Shown in pieces: positions 19,969 to 30,142 of a stretch of 58,054 nt of DNA (positions are counted from its first letter, which is position 1; each line of letters begins with the position of its first letter). The DNA is taken from positions 248,311 through 306,364 of the forward strand of contig ML976694.1 in assembly GCA_010015655.1 (NCBI GenBank), written 5' to 3'. The DNA is from Bimuria novae-zelandiae CBS 107.79. Its lineage: Eukaryota > Ascomycota > Dothideomycetes > Pleosporales > Didymosphaeriaceae. Position numbers and translations under genes: made by a program. A model generated the notes under the pieces. The model was not told the DNA's origin. It saw only the letters and a program-made list of their open reading frames with translations, and did not search any database.

Positions 19969-21013
19969 TCAAAGCTTCTCCTCCGTCTTCTCCTCCTCAC
20001 CAACCTCCCGCCCCTCAAACCCCTCCTCCAAGATGCCAATGAGTTGGTCCAGTTGTTCGACTACCAAGTCCGTATGTGCATGCTCTGCCAAATGCGCATT
20101 AACTTCATTGACAAGCAAGACAGTAGCGGCACCAGCGCGGTGTCCAGCCGTCATATCGTCGATACTATCGCCCACCATGATCAGACTCTCACCGCCGTCT
20201 TCGTGCATCCATTGCTTTGCGATGTGAAGAATGCCCGCGGGATCCGGTTTCGGCGGCCTGAACTCGCGCGTCACAACTGGCCAGAACAAGCTTCCCGGCA
20301 AGAACGTAGTCAGCAAATGCTCAACCGGGGCGTCGAAATTGCGCGTGCAGATGCCCTTCTTCACGCCCCTGGAATCGAGGTAGCCCATCAGCGCGACAAG
20401 GCCGGCTTGCGGGCGCTGGGACGCCATGGCGCGCCGCTCGATGGCGCGGATGGCTTCCTGCGCGGTCTCTTGCTCGCCGGGCGGGAGAGAGTAGATGTGG
20501 TCCAGGATGTCGATTTCTTTGGTTATGCCTAGTGCCGAGCGCATTTCGGCGAACATGTAGGTCTGGGGGAGACCTGGGGTGGGTGTTAGCAGGGGTGGAA
20601 AGTATCGGACGATGGAGAGGTTGAGGTGGTGGAGTGGAGCGGTAAGTCTATGACGGCGATGGAGGAGAGGTGTGATAGGCGTGCGAAGCATGGCTGATGA
20701 TGTCTATAGGCAGTGAGAAGGTCCCGAGGTCGTGTACCAGGCACGTGGCTGCATCGGCGAGAAGGAAAGCTACTGTAAACAATGTGCTCGCAGGAGAACA
20801 CTCACACAACGTCCCATCCACATCAAACACCACACCCTTCAACACCCTCCTATCATCGCCTTCCCTCCTCTTCGCAGGATCCAGCGGCGCGAACCTCCGC
20901 ACGCCCATACCTGTTCTAGCTCTTACACTCGCCCCGTAAGTCCTTTGCTTTAGACGAAGCGGATTCAGGGGATATTGTTTTGGTAGAAGAGGTATTATGG
21001 TGCAGCGCTGCAT
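19969..21013 (-). CDS. HAD-superfamily phosphatase-like hydrolase
   Basis: Predicted CDS complement(join(19969..20573, 20806..21013)), 270 residues. Exon 1 from ATG 21013 ends in FDVDGTL; donor T|GTGAGTG, 232 nt intron, branch GCTAACA, acceptor CCCCAG, phase 1, joining as GTLC-LPQTYMFAEMR. HAD motifs: I DVDGT (D64, D66), II ICTRNF (T146), III K178 in RPPKPDP, IV GDSIDDM (D205, D208, D209). A helical cap lies between motifs I and II. It probably dephosphorylates a small phosphometabolite; the substrate cannot be told. The basic, Arg-rich N-terminus (about 40 residues) could be a mitochondrial presequence (inference). The C-terminal tail is acidic (GREVGEEEKTEEKL). The intron is long for this window, so the acceptor was chosen by the family sequence rather than by size. 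Confidence 0.85.
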
Positions 21014-21378
21014 GACAGGGTGGATTTGTGGTTGACAGGCGGGATTTCAGAAAGTGGGTCTCGTTGGAGGGTCTGGCGGGGCAAGTGCAACCCCCACGTT
21101 TGTACCTTTCTGTACCTGTGAGCGTGTGCGAACCTTGGAATCCAACCCGTTTCCTAAGATTCTAGGAAGCGACAGTGGCCTTTCTTTTCGTGAGGAGGGC
21201 TGATAAGTTAAGGAATAAAGAATGAGGGAAATGTGTACGTCAGGGCGAGGTTCTACTAACCGCCACCATCAGTCAGGCGACGTTCTTTCAGCTGAGAGCA
21301 ACCATCGTCTAGTACCTCCTTACTCTATACTTATATATCTATATGCACTTCATTTCCCACCCGAACGCGTCCAACCAT
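21014..21378. other. Intergenic region
   Basis: Short spacer between the HAD gene start and the dehydratase stop; presumably the HAD promoter. No feature recognised. Confidence 0.4.
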
Positions 21379-22593
21379 CTACCCCGCGACATTCTCCACC
21401 TCCCTCGCCCCATCCTTCCCCACCGTACCCTCCTGCCTCCCCGCCTTCTTCGCATCTACATCCGCGAAGATGCTAGTAATGGCCTCAATCGTCGTGTTTC
21501 CACCCGAGAAAACGACGCCGATATTCCACCCCTCGCCCCCCTCCCTCGCCACCAACCTCCGAAACTCCTCATTATACAGCACAGTCGCAAGCCCCACAAC
21601 CGCGCTCGGCTCAACGAAGCACTTCATCCGCTCCAGCACGAGGCGCATCGCGTCTCTGATATTCTTTTCCGTAACGGCGTAGAGGCCGTGCACGTACGTC
21701 GGGTCCGAGATGACACTGTACGTCAAGGGCGATAAAGGTGTACGGAGACCGTCGGCGATGGTGAGGGTTTTAACGCTCGGGATGCGCGCGCCGGCCGCGA
21801 CACCACGGCGGGCGTCGTCGGCGCCTTCGAAGGAGGGTTCTGCGCCAAAGACACGCACGCCCGTGCCGTGTAGTGTGATTGCGTTGCCGCTGAGCATGCC
21901 GCCGCCGCCGCAGGGTGCGATGACCGCGTCTAATCCAACCTTCCCTTCCCTCACACCCCTAGCCTTGTCTTGTGCAAGGATGTCTTCGACCTGGGAAGTA
22001 AATTCCAATGCCATAGTCCCCTGCCCCAAGATTATATCCTCGTGATCATACGGCGGCACCAACACCGCGCCCGTCTGCGCTACCACGCTCTCCACAACCT
22101 TCTCCCTCTCCTCGCTCGTGCTCCCGCTGAAATGCACATGCGCGCCCTGCGCCTGCGTCCCGACTATTTTCGATGGCGTAGATATACTTGGCATAACGAT
22201 GTGTGCGGGCACTCCGAACGTGCGCGCCGCCAGTGCGAGCGCCTGCGCGTGGTTCCCAGAACTATGCGTCACGACTCCTTTCCTCCGCATTTCCTCAATG
22301 CCGAGCCGCTCGATCAGCCGCGTGAGGGCGTGGAAGGCACCCCGCGCCTTGAACGCGCCGATGCGCTGGAAGTTTTCGCATTTGAAGAACAGCGAGATGC
22401 GTGGGTGTGCGGGGGTGGCGCCTTCCCAGGGCGTACCGATGAGCGCGGAGGGGTCTTGCGGCGTCGAGGCAAGCGTCGAGAGCGTGGTATTCGTCTGCAC
22501 GGGCGTGAGGTGGATGTGTGGCTTGATAAGCTCGTGGGCTGCGAGGACAGACGCGCGCGTTAGCGGTAGGTCCGAAGGAACGGTGTGAGCCAT
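21379..22593 (-). CDS. Serine racemase / threonine dehydratase-like PLP enzyme
   Basis: 404 residues from ATG 22593 (MAHTVPSDLP); an in-frame ATG at 22665 would add 24 residues but the domain starts after the second Met. This is a fold-type II PLP enzyme: FQRIGAFKARGAF holds the Schiff-base Lys82, SSGNHAQ (111-117) binds the substrate carboxylate, CGGGGM (228-233) binds the PLP phosphate and FSGGNT (362-367) the ring nitrogen side. Members convert L-Ser or L-Thr to the 2-oxo acid plus ammonia, racemise serine, or deaminate threo-3-hydroxyaspartate (yeast SRY1). It lacks the C-terminal ACT-like regulatory domain of biosynthetic threonine deaminase, so isoleucine synthesis is unlikely. An extra loop of about 15 residues (DPSALIGTPWEGATPAH) precedes the PLP-Lys region. 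No intron; intact. Confidence 0.9.
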   Translation of the reverse strand: MAHTVPSDLPLTRASVLAAHELIKPHIHLTPVQTNTTLSTLASTPQDPSALIGTPWEGATPAHPRISLFFKCENFQRIGAFKARGAFHALTRLIERLGIEEMRRKGVVTHSSGNHAQALALAARTFGVPAHIVMPSISTPSKIVGTQAQGAHVHFSGSTSEEREKVVESVVAQTGAVLVPPYDHEDIILGQGTMALEFTSQVEDILAQDKARGVREGKVGLDAVIAPCGGGGMLSGNAITLHGTGVRVFGAEPSFEGADDARRGVAAGARIPSVKTLTIADGLRTPLSPLTYSVISDPTYVHGLYAVTEKNIRDAMRLVLERMKCFVEPSAVVGLATVLYNEEFRRLVAREGGEGWNIGVVFSGGNTTIEAITSIFADVDAKKAGRQEGTVGKDGAREVENVAG

Positions 22594-22831
22594 CGTGGGC
22601 AATTGAGACGGCGAGGGGGAAAATATACGTGAGCAGTAGGTTGCGACATGGTGTGAAAGATGCAAGGCGGGGGAAGATGCGAAGGGCGCATGCGGAAGTG
22701 GGGTGGAAAGGGAAATCGCCCAGTCAGCAGCGGAAAGCCTCGGCTTTGGGCTTCGTGGTGGTTGTACAACATTTCATCATTCGCGGCTATGGACTAATAC
22801 TACACATGACGATATTATCCAAGATGGTTGT

Positions 22832-24612
22832 TTAGTACCCCCGCGGCATCCTCATGCTGTTGCCGCGCCTGGCCTTCGCGCTCGTCACCGTCAAATCCGT
22901 CGCATTAACCTTCGCCTGCTCCACCCACTGCTGCGTCGTAAACGGCTCCAGACTGCTCAGACTGTCAATCCTACCCAGCAAGAACTCAAGCTGCCTGTAC
23001 CCACTACTGGGTTGATATTGAGGAACCATGTGACCAGAGAGACTCTGCTGAACCCACGTCAGCTTCCTCTCCGTGTGCGTGACACCCATGACACCAGATG
23101 CAGACAAACTCTCCACCGAGTAGTCCTCATGGTACGGGACGTAAAATGGGTCCGAAGGCGCCTTCTGGAAACCTTGCTGGCCTCCAAACGTCATGTTTTG
23201 GATCGTGAGCAGGGTGCCGTTGTACAGGAGGATGAAGTCGAGGTCGCCGTGCACGATGACGGTGCGGTCGAGCTCGTCAATGGCACGAGGGAGCACGACC
23301 CAAGAAGAGTCCACCGATTTATCGACCCCAAATGTATCCTGGCACTCAGTCCAGGGCTGGATCGGCGCGTTGATGGCGGCCTGGACGTCGCTGCGGTTGA
23401 AATAGATCTGCTGGCCCTCGGGAAGGTAGTCGAAAGAGCCGGGGAAACCAAGCTGGTCCCAGAGGATCGGACAAGTAGTTGCGACTTGGTACACGTCGAA
23501 GCACGGGTTGGTCAGCGTGACGGCATCGATGATATCGCTCCACAGTGCGCAGCCCTCGTCTTCAGCTGTCATGTTCGGTGCGGGCAGCTTGCCGATCGGC
23601 GGGAATTGGAGGTACGTCTCCGAGTAGTCGTTGTAGCCGCACTTGTCCGCGCGCTCGTGCAGAGACGCCATGAACGAGTTGTTGAAGTTGAACAGTCCAG
23701 ACCAGCGGTCGACAAACGGAACAGCAGGGATATCCCTTAGCAGCGTATCGGACGCCACCGCCGGGTCGTAGATCATGATACCCTTCAGATCGTAGTAGTC
23801 CTTGTCTTCCTGGTCGAGGAATTCGTTCGCCAGGTAAGGAATGTACTTTCCGGCGTAGGACTCTCCGGCGATATACACCTTGCGACCTAACAGATCGAAC
23901 GTGTCCAAAAAGTTCTTCCAGAAGCCTGCAAACTGCGCGGCGATTTCTTCCTCAGAAGTAGCATTCAGCGTGCCTTGAGAGAAACCGGTGCCCACCGGCT
24001 GTTCCACCCATACGATGTTGGTCAGGTTGGCCCAGTTCCACGGGTTGTAGACGGGCTTGGGAGTACCGTACTGCCAGGAGATGGGACCATTCTCTTGGAG
24101 GAAGCCCTCGAGGGAGGAGCAACCGGGGCCCTGAGCTTTGTCAATACGATTCTTAAGCATGTGTGGTAAGGATACTCACGCCATTCAACCAAATGGTGAT
24201 CTCGTCCCCGGCGTCCTCGTTCTCACTCGGGTAGAACCAGAAGTACAGCTGGCTCGTCTCGTTGGCCTTGTCGCTGATCGGCATCAGACCCGCATAACTC
24301 TCCCCAATGTCGAAGTCCACTTCGGGAATGGCACCAGCGGTCCCGTTCACGACATATTCTGTACTACTGTCAGTAATGGTTTGAACGACGACCAAGTTCC
24401 TTCAGACAAAATAGCAACTTACTTGCAGTCTTCTCATTCTGGGGAATAATAGTAGAGTTGCTGTCGCGCTTCCTTAGCGGAGCAGCTGCCTGCTTCGGCG
24501 CACTCCTATGATGAAGCTTGATGCCCTTTCGCTCCAAAGCCGCACCACGCGAGCCGCGAGTGTTGATGGCGCTGGCAAGCCCAGTGAGAGCTAAAATCGA
24601 GAACACCTTCAT
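22832..24612 (-). CDS. Secreted serine carboxypeptidase, peptidase family S10
   Basis: Predicted CDS complement(join(22832..24130, 24180..24358, 24423..24612)), 555 residues. ATG 24612 begins a signal peptide ([15 protein letters not shown]) followed by a basic propeptide with a KR site. Intron 1 (24359-24422, 64 nt, phase 1, GTAAGT...TACAG) and intron 2 (24131-24179, 49 nt, phase 0, GTGAGT...CTCAG) are fixed by the family sequence, the latter splitting WLNG|GPGCSS. Catalytic triad: Ser214 in AGESYAG, Asp about 421 in [11 protein letters not shown], His490 in SGHMVPQ. It removes C-terminal amino acids from peptides at acid pH, outside the cell or in the vacuole. NxT/NxS glycosylation sites are frequent. 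Full length and intact. Its place beside the polygalacturonase suits an extracellular nutrient-release role, but shared control is only a guess. Confidence 0.92.
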
Positions 24613-25628
24613 GATTACTACTCAATTGACCTGACCGTGATTGATCAAAGGTGCAGTATGCAATTAACCCAGGTGCAATCAGTGTTAAAAGGTACCGCTC
24701 CATTGCGACGTCACCGCCGAACTTATGTACTCGAACTGGGTAAACAAGCTACCCTCGTAGGAGATTCGCCCTAGGCTTGTTCTTGCCGAACGCCTCCGTG
24801 ATTGGCCACGAGCAAGGTTGTGAACGGGGCGCGATATCTGCAGGTGGCCCCGGTTGTAGAGCTTTTCACCCGAAAAGGAAGGCCGTTTGTGCGAGCGGTC
24901 GCCGTTCGTGTGCCACCTCTTTCGACGAAAAGATTTTGCAGCGCGGTCGACAGCGCGAGAGATCGTAAATCCCATCAGATAGTGGCATCATAAAATGGGC
25001 AATTGAACGCCATATTGGTGATAGTGTTAGGATGCCCAATTGCTCCTATTCGTACCATGCTCGGTCCCATTCTCTTCAATCTCTAAGGTCCAGGTTCCCC
25101 AGCAAACCTGCCAGGCACGAACCGTCCCCACCCCACCCGCTTACACGCAGCTTCGTCCTGATCCAAGTTCTCCTATCGCCCTCCTAATCCCAGGTTCCCA
25201 CCGTCCCGGTCTGTCCCATTCCCATCGACCTGGTTCTGGTCCCTCCGCATAGCGTAGTCGCCGCTGCAGCTGCGCGATGCAGACAAGCTTGCCTAGTAGC
25301 GGCCGAAGGCGTCCCAAAATACGTAGAGCAAGCTTGTCGACTTTTTATCGAAGCTTGTCACTGCGCAGATGAGCTGGGCAATGCTCCCGGTGGGACTAGT
25401 ATGAACACGGAAGGTGCGAGTCATGTCCCGTGAGCGCGGATCGCCGCGGATCTTGACATGTTGCGAATGAGGCAGAGCGGACAGTACGCAGTGGAAATGA
25501 TTATGGGATTGAACTGAGGTTGTACTATCTAGGAGCTACAGAAGGTATCCCATCACCGTCAATATGTGCAGCACACGGACCACCTCTTCATAGCTAATCA
25601 GATAATTAATTGCTAAAACACTAAAATG
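24613..25628. other. Intergenic region between carboxypeptidase and Tc1 element
   Basis: About 1 kb of ordinary composition, containing the carboxypeptidase promoter. Overlapping frames of 60-96 codons on both strands have no domain. Pyrimidine/proline-rich sequence at 25040-25250 (+) is not convincing as a gene. The last two bases before 25631, TA, are the Tc1 target. Confidence 0.4.
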
Positions 25629-25630
25629 TA

Positions 25631-25657
25631 CGGAGGAGCCTTTCAAAAGTCCTTGCT
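25631..25657 (+). repeat. Left TIR of Tc1 element
   Basis: 27 bp, begins CGGAGGAGCC and ends GTCCTTGCT; perfect inverted match to 27143-27169. Confidence 0.95.
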
Positions 25658-25784
25658 AGCGCCGACAGGGATATCTTAGCCATAACCCAGATCCGGCAAC
25701 TGCTCCGAGCCAACGTGGCCTTTGCGCCCTCAGCTCTTTTGTAGAGCTACTCTCTACAGTAAATCTATACTATTCTACTCTATC

Positions 25785-27074
25785 ATGGCTCCCTACGATA
25801 TCCCTACTCGTGCGCTTATTGTAAGCCTTAAGGCTACTGGCAAGTCTAGTAATGAGATCTATGAACTGACAAGGATCCCGACGCGGACGATTGATTCGAT
25901 ATACGGCCGAGCTATCGCACGAGGTTTTGACCCAGCCCTGCGGCCACTTATAATCAATAATCGCTACCTTGAAGATGCCCCGCGCTCTGGTAGACCGTCA
26001 AAGCGAGCTGAGGTCTCTGAGAAGGTTGTCAATACTGTACGCACCGACCGCTACGGACGAGAGAAGTCGTGCGCTGATATTGCTGGTACGCTTAGCCAAC
26101 AAGGCTTCAATATATCAGCTACGTCAGTATGGAGGATCCTACGGGCAGCGGGATTCAAGAAGACCAAACCGACGAGGAAGCCTGGGTTGACGAAGAAAAT
26201 GAAGGAAGAGCGACTTAAGTGGTGCCTTCAACATCGCGATTGGACAATAGAGGACTGGAAGAATGTTATTTGGTCTGACGAGACGTCGGTCGTTCTTCTT
26301 CATAGACGAGGGGGGTACCGAGTATGGCGGAAAGTAGACGAAGCCTTCGTACGCAGCTGTATTCGTGAGAGATGGAAAGGCTATTCCGAATTCATGTTCT
26401 GGGGCTGCTTCTCCTACGATCAGCGGGGGCCCTGCCATTGCTGGACACCAGAGACAAAGCAAGAGAAAGAAGCTGCTATTAAAAAAATTGAAGAGCTGAA
26501 TCAAAAACTTGAGCCTATTATGAAAGAGCAGTGGGAGCTTGAGACTGGTATCTGGCGCCTTGGTCTGCGTACAAAGCCTGGCAAGCGGCCCCAATGGAAG
26601 TGGAATACAAAAACTGGCAAGCTCAGCCGAGGCCGAGGATCAGGATCAGGAATTGACTGGTATCGATATCAGACAACTATCTTATATCCAAAGCTGATTC
26701 CTTTTGCAAAGCAATGTCAAGCTGAACGGCCAGGAACAGTTGTTCAAGAGGATAAGGCACCTGCCCATAATCACTACGTACAGAGCTATATATATAGCTG
26801 GGAGGGCGTTCAGCGATTACTCTGGTGTGGGAACTCGCCCGATTTGAACGCGATTGAGCCTTGCTGGCCATGGATGAAGAGGCGTGCTACAAAGAAAGGG
26901 GCGCCAAAGAGTCGAGCAGAAGCAATACGTGTATGGGAGCAGTGCTGGAAGGAGCTACCTCAGGATAAGATTCAGGCATGGATTGAACGTATTCCTATTC
27001 ATATTCAGAAGATTATTGAACTTGAAGGCGGCAACGAGTACAAGGAAGGTCGAAATATTGGTAGAGTTAGATAA
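25785..27074 (+). CDS. Tc1/mariner transposase (DD34E)
   Basis: 429 residues from ATG 25785; the frame is open 63 bp further up, but this is the first ATG with the conserved start MAPYDIPTRALIVSL. The N-terminal region has two helix-turn-helix units (about 8-45, SLKATGKSSNEIYELTR; and 78-125, SVWRILRAAGF), as in the paired-like domain that binds the TIR. The catalytic triad is complete: D165 in WSDETS, D323 in VVQEDKAPAH, E358 in SPDLNAIEP, giving 34 residues between D2 and E. An insertion at 222-290 is Lys/Glu-rich with a Gly/Ser run and is longer than in classic Tc1. It should catalyse cut-and-paste movement into TA. No stop, frameshift or missing residue is visible. Confidence 0.93.
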   Translation: MAPYDIPTRALIVSLKATGKSSNEIYELTRIPTRTIDSIYGRAIARGFDPALRPLIINNRYLEDAPRSGRPSKRAEVSEKVVNTVRTDRYGREKSCADIAGTLSQQGFNISATSVWRILRAAGFKKTKPTRKPGLTKKMKEERLKWCLQHRDWTIEDWKNVIWSDETSVVLLHRRGGYRVWRKVDEAFVRSCIRERWKGYSEFMFWGCFSYDQRGPCHCWTPETKQEKEAAIKKIEELNQKLEPIMKEQWELETGIWRLGLRTKPGKRPQWKWNTKTGKLSRGRGSGSGIDWYRYQTTILYPKLIPFAKQCQAERPGTVVQEDKAPAHNHYVQSYIYSWEGVQRLLWCGNSPDLNAIEPCWPWMKRRATKKGAPKSRAEAIRVWEQCWKELPQDKIQAWIERIPIHIQKIIELEGGNEYKEGRNIGRVR

Positions 27075-27142
27075 CTGCTATACAAATCGGACGTATTTGC
27101 CGTATTTGGAAACCCCCCTGTCGTGTGGCGCTTACCCCTGTC

Positions 27143-27169
27143 AGCAAGGACTTTTGAAAGGCTCCTCCG
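27143..27169 (-). repeat. Right TIR of Tc1 element
   Basis: Exact inverted copy of 25631-25657, followed by TA at 27170-27171. Confidence 0.95.
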
Positions 27170-27176
27170 TATATTA

Positions 27177-29038
27177 ACGTACATGCATAGCGAGTGGCCG
27201 GGCATAGCGAGTGGCCGAAAATGCCAAGACCCCATTAAAACGTTCTACTACAACGCGATGTCTTAACAACGCAATAAACTACCTAAATTAAAAGAGGCTA
27301 GATTATAGCTTACGCTTTAAGCTATTAAAGGAGACGCGCTACTCTTAATTTCACGCGCTATAGTAGTTTATAGCGTTGCTAAAAGAATACTACGATAGAG
27401 ACGCGCTAGAACTACCTTTTAACGCGACTACGCACCTAACTTAATAAGACTTACTATAAGAGAGGAGTAAGTAATTATATAGTATATACTTAATCTAGAT
27501 GCGCAAGGGTTTCTGCCCTAGCTTGCTACTATAAAAGATATAGCTAATTCTTTACTAGCTACACGCTATAACGAGCTAGTTAGTTAAAGGTAGCCTTACT
27601 ACTTTATTAAGCGCTAGCTAGAGCTCTAAGTTAAGTTTAATTAAAAGTACGACTATAAGAGAGCCCTCTGTAAGGATCCTAAGGTTGTACAGGGCTAGTT
27701 CCAGCTTATAGAGAATACTAAAGCCAAGTATAGTATCCTGGATGAAGATACCTATAACTTTAATAAGACTAGCTTTATAATAGGCATAATATTAATAGGA
27801 GTAGTTATTATAGGCTTTAAGCGTTAAGGCAAGCTAAAGAGCGTGCAGTAGGGCAATTAAAAGTAAATAATGGCTATTTATAGCATTAACGCGATAGGGT
27901 AGGCGATCCTACCCTTCCTTATCTTTTAGGGCAAGCACCACCTCTCTGCCTAGTACTAAGAGAAGGATCTACCTCGCGACTAGGTTCTCGCAGTCTCTAA
28001 GAACGGCTAGACAAATAACAAGCTTAGTCTATAGTAGCTAAAGCACTTTAACGCGTATATAAAAGAGCGTACTATTAGTAGCTATTAGTTACTTATTATT
28101 AATAGCTACGAAAGCTATAACTTGCTTAAATTCTAGTAATACTATAAGGATAGGAAGATTATTACTCTCTATATGCCTCTATATTCGTTGCACCTCCTGT
28201 AGCCACTAGATATGGGGTGTTTCTCGCCGTTAAAGAAGGCATATAGGCGCCAAGCCAAGGATCTAATGCGCAACTATGTTACATATATTACTAAAATTAA
28301 GTTCCTACCTTATTTTATTACTGCTTTTAAGGCTATAATAACTTAAAGTAATATCTAAGGAGGCTTTCGAGGCGCTAGCCTTATTCCCCTTAACCTAAAA
28401 GTAATAATATTAAAGCTTAACGTTTGTCTGCGTACGCCTTCGCCTTCTACTATACGTGATAGTACGTGGCAGTCGCAGACGCCTAGCAACACCCTAGAAT
28501 TAGGGTCACAATCGACGCTAGTGAAGGAGAGGATTTAGAGGCACCTAGATAGCTCCCTAATAAGTATAGTTAAGGTAGTTAAAAAGCTTATAAAAGGCGC
28601 TAAGCTAATAGCGCATTCTCTAGTATTAATAATAAAGCGTAACGCTAAGCTTTAAGCCACTAATAAGGCTGCTACACGACGTAAATCGTATAAGAGAAAG
28701 TAACTATAGTAGGAAAGAGTCCTTATAACTACTAATAGCTAGCGACTAGCTGCCCTAAAGGACTTTACGGCGCGTAATAATAAGAAGAAGGCGAAGAAGA
28801 GGGTGCGCGCTAATAAAGGCAAATTAACTTAACAGCGCTATAGACGCTGCGGCAAGGCTGGGCATAATTCGCGCACGTGTAAAAAAGAAGTAGAAGTAGA
28901 TTCTGAGTAGATTGGCCTACTATAATTTCTTATTACTATTTGTGTGCGTTCTGTACTATTGTGTAGAGTGTAGATTTTGATGGGGTCTTGGCATTTTCGG
29001 CCACTCGCTATGCCCGGCCACTCGCTATGCATGTACGT
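27177..29038 (+). mobile_element. Pogo-like DNA transposon P1 (RIPed)
   Basis: 1,862 bp between TA at 27175-27176 and 29039-29040. The inverted ends match for about 60 bp and contain a two-fold iteron, GCATAGCGAGTGGCCG, in direct orientation at each end. The TIRs are not mutated, whereas the interior is heavily RIPed. Structure and transposase match P2, P3 and P4 elsewhere in the window. Confidence 0.9.
27258..28910 (+). pseudogene. P1 transposase, RIP-degraded, with C-terminal zinc knuckle
   Basis: From ATG 27258 to TAG 28908-28910, about 550 codons with many TAA/TAG. Landmarks: a CENP-B-like N-terminal DNA-binding region (VIIQYILNLDAQGFLP), the DDE core YNFNKTSF (normally YNFDETGF; Asp to Asn), INSYES for the second Asp, LYSLHLLQPLDMGCFSPLKK, and at the C-terminus RCGKAGHNSRTC, the last part of a CX2CX4HX4C knuckle whose first Cys is now Tyr (28840-28880). 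The pogo/Tc5 superfamily of the DDE_1 type is clear; the zinc knuckle is unusual for the family and recurs in P2 and P3. Confidence 0.85.
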
Positions 29039-29040
29039 TA

Positions 29041-29543
29041 TAATATTAGTAATTACTAATTACTAGCTAAGATATAACTTTTTTAAAATCTTCAGCGTAT
29101 ATAAACATACTAAAAGCTACAAAGCTATTAAGTAATAATACTATCTTTATAAAATACGTAAAGTACTTAAAAAAAGTTAGTATTTTGCCTAACTTACTAC
29201 GTAAGCCGCCACCTGTCTAGTAATTACTTAGAATTAATAATTTACGTACTTTTAAAGAAGCTCTCTTATCTAAAGGTGTAAATATTAATTCTTTTATTAC
29301 TTTATTTAACTTATTTTTTAAGGCTAGAGTCCTTAATTAAATTATATACTATATAAATTAGTATGCTAAGAAGCTCTATAATAAGGAACCTAAGTCCTTA
29401 ATAGCTAGTTCTTAATACTAGAAACCTACCTCGCTAGCTAAACTATATACCCACTTTGCGATTATTGTCTATATAGGTCTACACTAAGAGCCCTTACTAA
29501 AGGAGAACTAGGTAAGACTTTACGGCATAGCGCCTATATATAA
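29041..29543. other. RIPed sequence flanking element B
   Basis: TA-rich, no CpA; an old repeat that cannot be assigned. The last five bases, TATAA (29539-29543), are the left TSD of element B; the interrupted old repeat continues at 36622. Confidence 0.6.
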
Positions 29544-29993
29544 TGTTATAAGGCTCTCACACCTTAGTCTAGTCTAGGTTAGGGTGGTAAGGTATCGTGG
29601 TGCTTCACGGATTATTTAGTAGTATAAGTTAATGCGACACTTAGCGTGGCTAGACAATCTAATCTTATAATAAAGTAAGATAACTATTAGTTTGTATAGG
29701 AGAACGTACTCGCACAGAAGATATATAAGTTAACTACGAGGAGAGAAATAACATAGGAGAATTATTATACTATATACTGGTCTGTTTCCTCCTCATAGTC
29801 CCGCCAAGACTCCGTAGTCCCAGGGACTCTAGTAGTCCTATAGGACTTCCTTTTATGCGGGACTTTATTACGTAACTACTAATATAAGCTACCCCGCGCC
29901 TCTTTGTGTTTTATTATTTTTATTATCCTGTTAATAATTACTTCTTTAGCGTAATTACCTAGCTTTCTTCTTTTAGTCTTTGTAGTCGTAACA
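29544..29993 (-). repeat. 3' LTR of element B
   Basis: 450 bp, TGTTATAAGG to GTCGTAACA as written on the plus strand; matches 36173-36621 closely, with differences mostly C/T or G/A. Confidence 0.93.
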
Positions 29994-30142
29994 CTATCCT
30001 CCCTCTTAAGGTTATTATCTTAATACCTTGCTTTATTATGCTATGCCGTTAGCGCGTAGGTGCTAATTATTATAAAGGTGCGTCCCCCCCGCGTCTTAAG
30101 GCAGGCCACAGCCTCTCCTTAATTCCCCTCGCCTTACTAACT

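Larger units (their letters stand above)
25631..27169 (+). mobile_element. Tc1/mariner transposon, apparently intact
   Basis: 1,539 bp with perfect 27 bp terminal inverted repeats (25631-25657, 27143-27169, starting CGGAGGAGCC) flanked by TA duplications (25629-25630, 27170-27171). It carries one uninterrupted transposase gene. CpA content is normal and no RIP stops are present, unlike every neighbouring repeat to its right, so it is recent. Its right TA is only 5 bp from the TA flanking the next element. Confidence 0.95.

Noticed and set aside
21343..22588. Plus-strand ORFs over the PLP enzyme gene (up to 197 codons)
   Set aside because: Antisense shadows; composition dominated by Arg, His and Pro and no recognisable family.
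22703..23740. 345-codon plus-strand ORF opposite the carboxypeptidase
   Set aside because: Antisense to a clear S10 gene, extremely Arg/Val-rich, no start context or domain.
24777..25252. Short ORFs upstream of the Tc1 element
   Set aside because: Overlapping frames on both strands, Pro/Ser- or Arg-rich, no domain or splice support.
27177..29038. Naming P1 as a specific published fungal transposon from its 1,862 bp length
   Set aside because: A matching length is not evidence of identity and no sequence comparison could be made.
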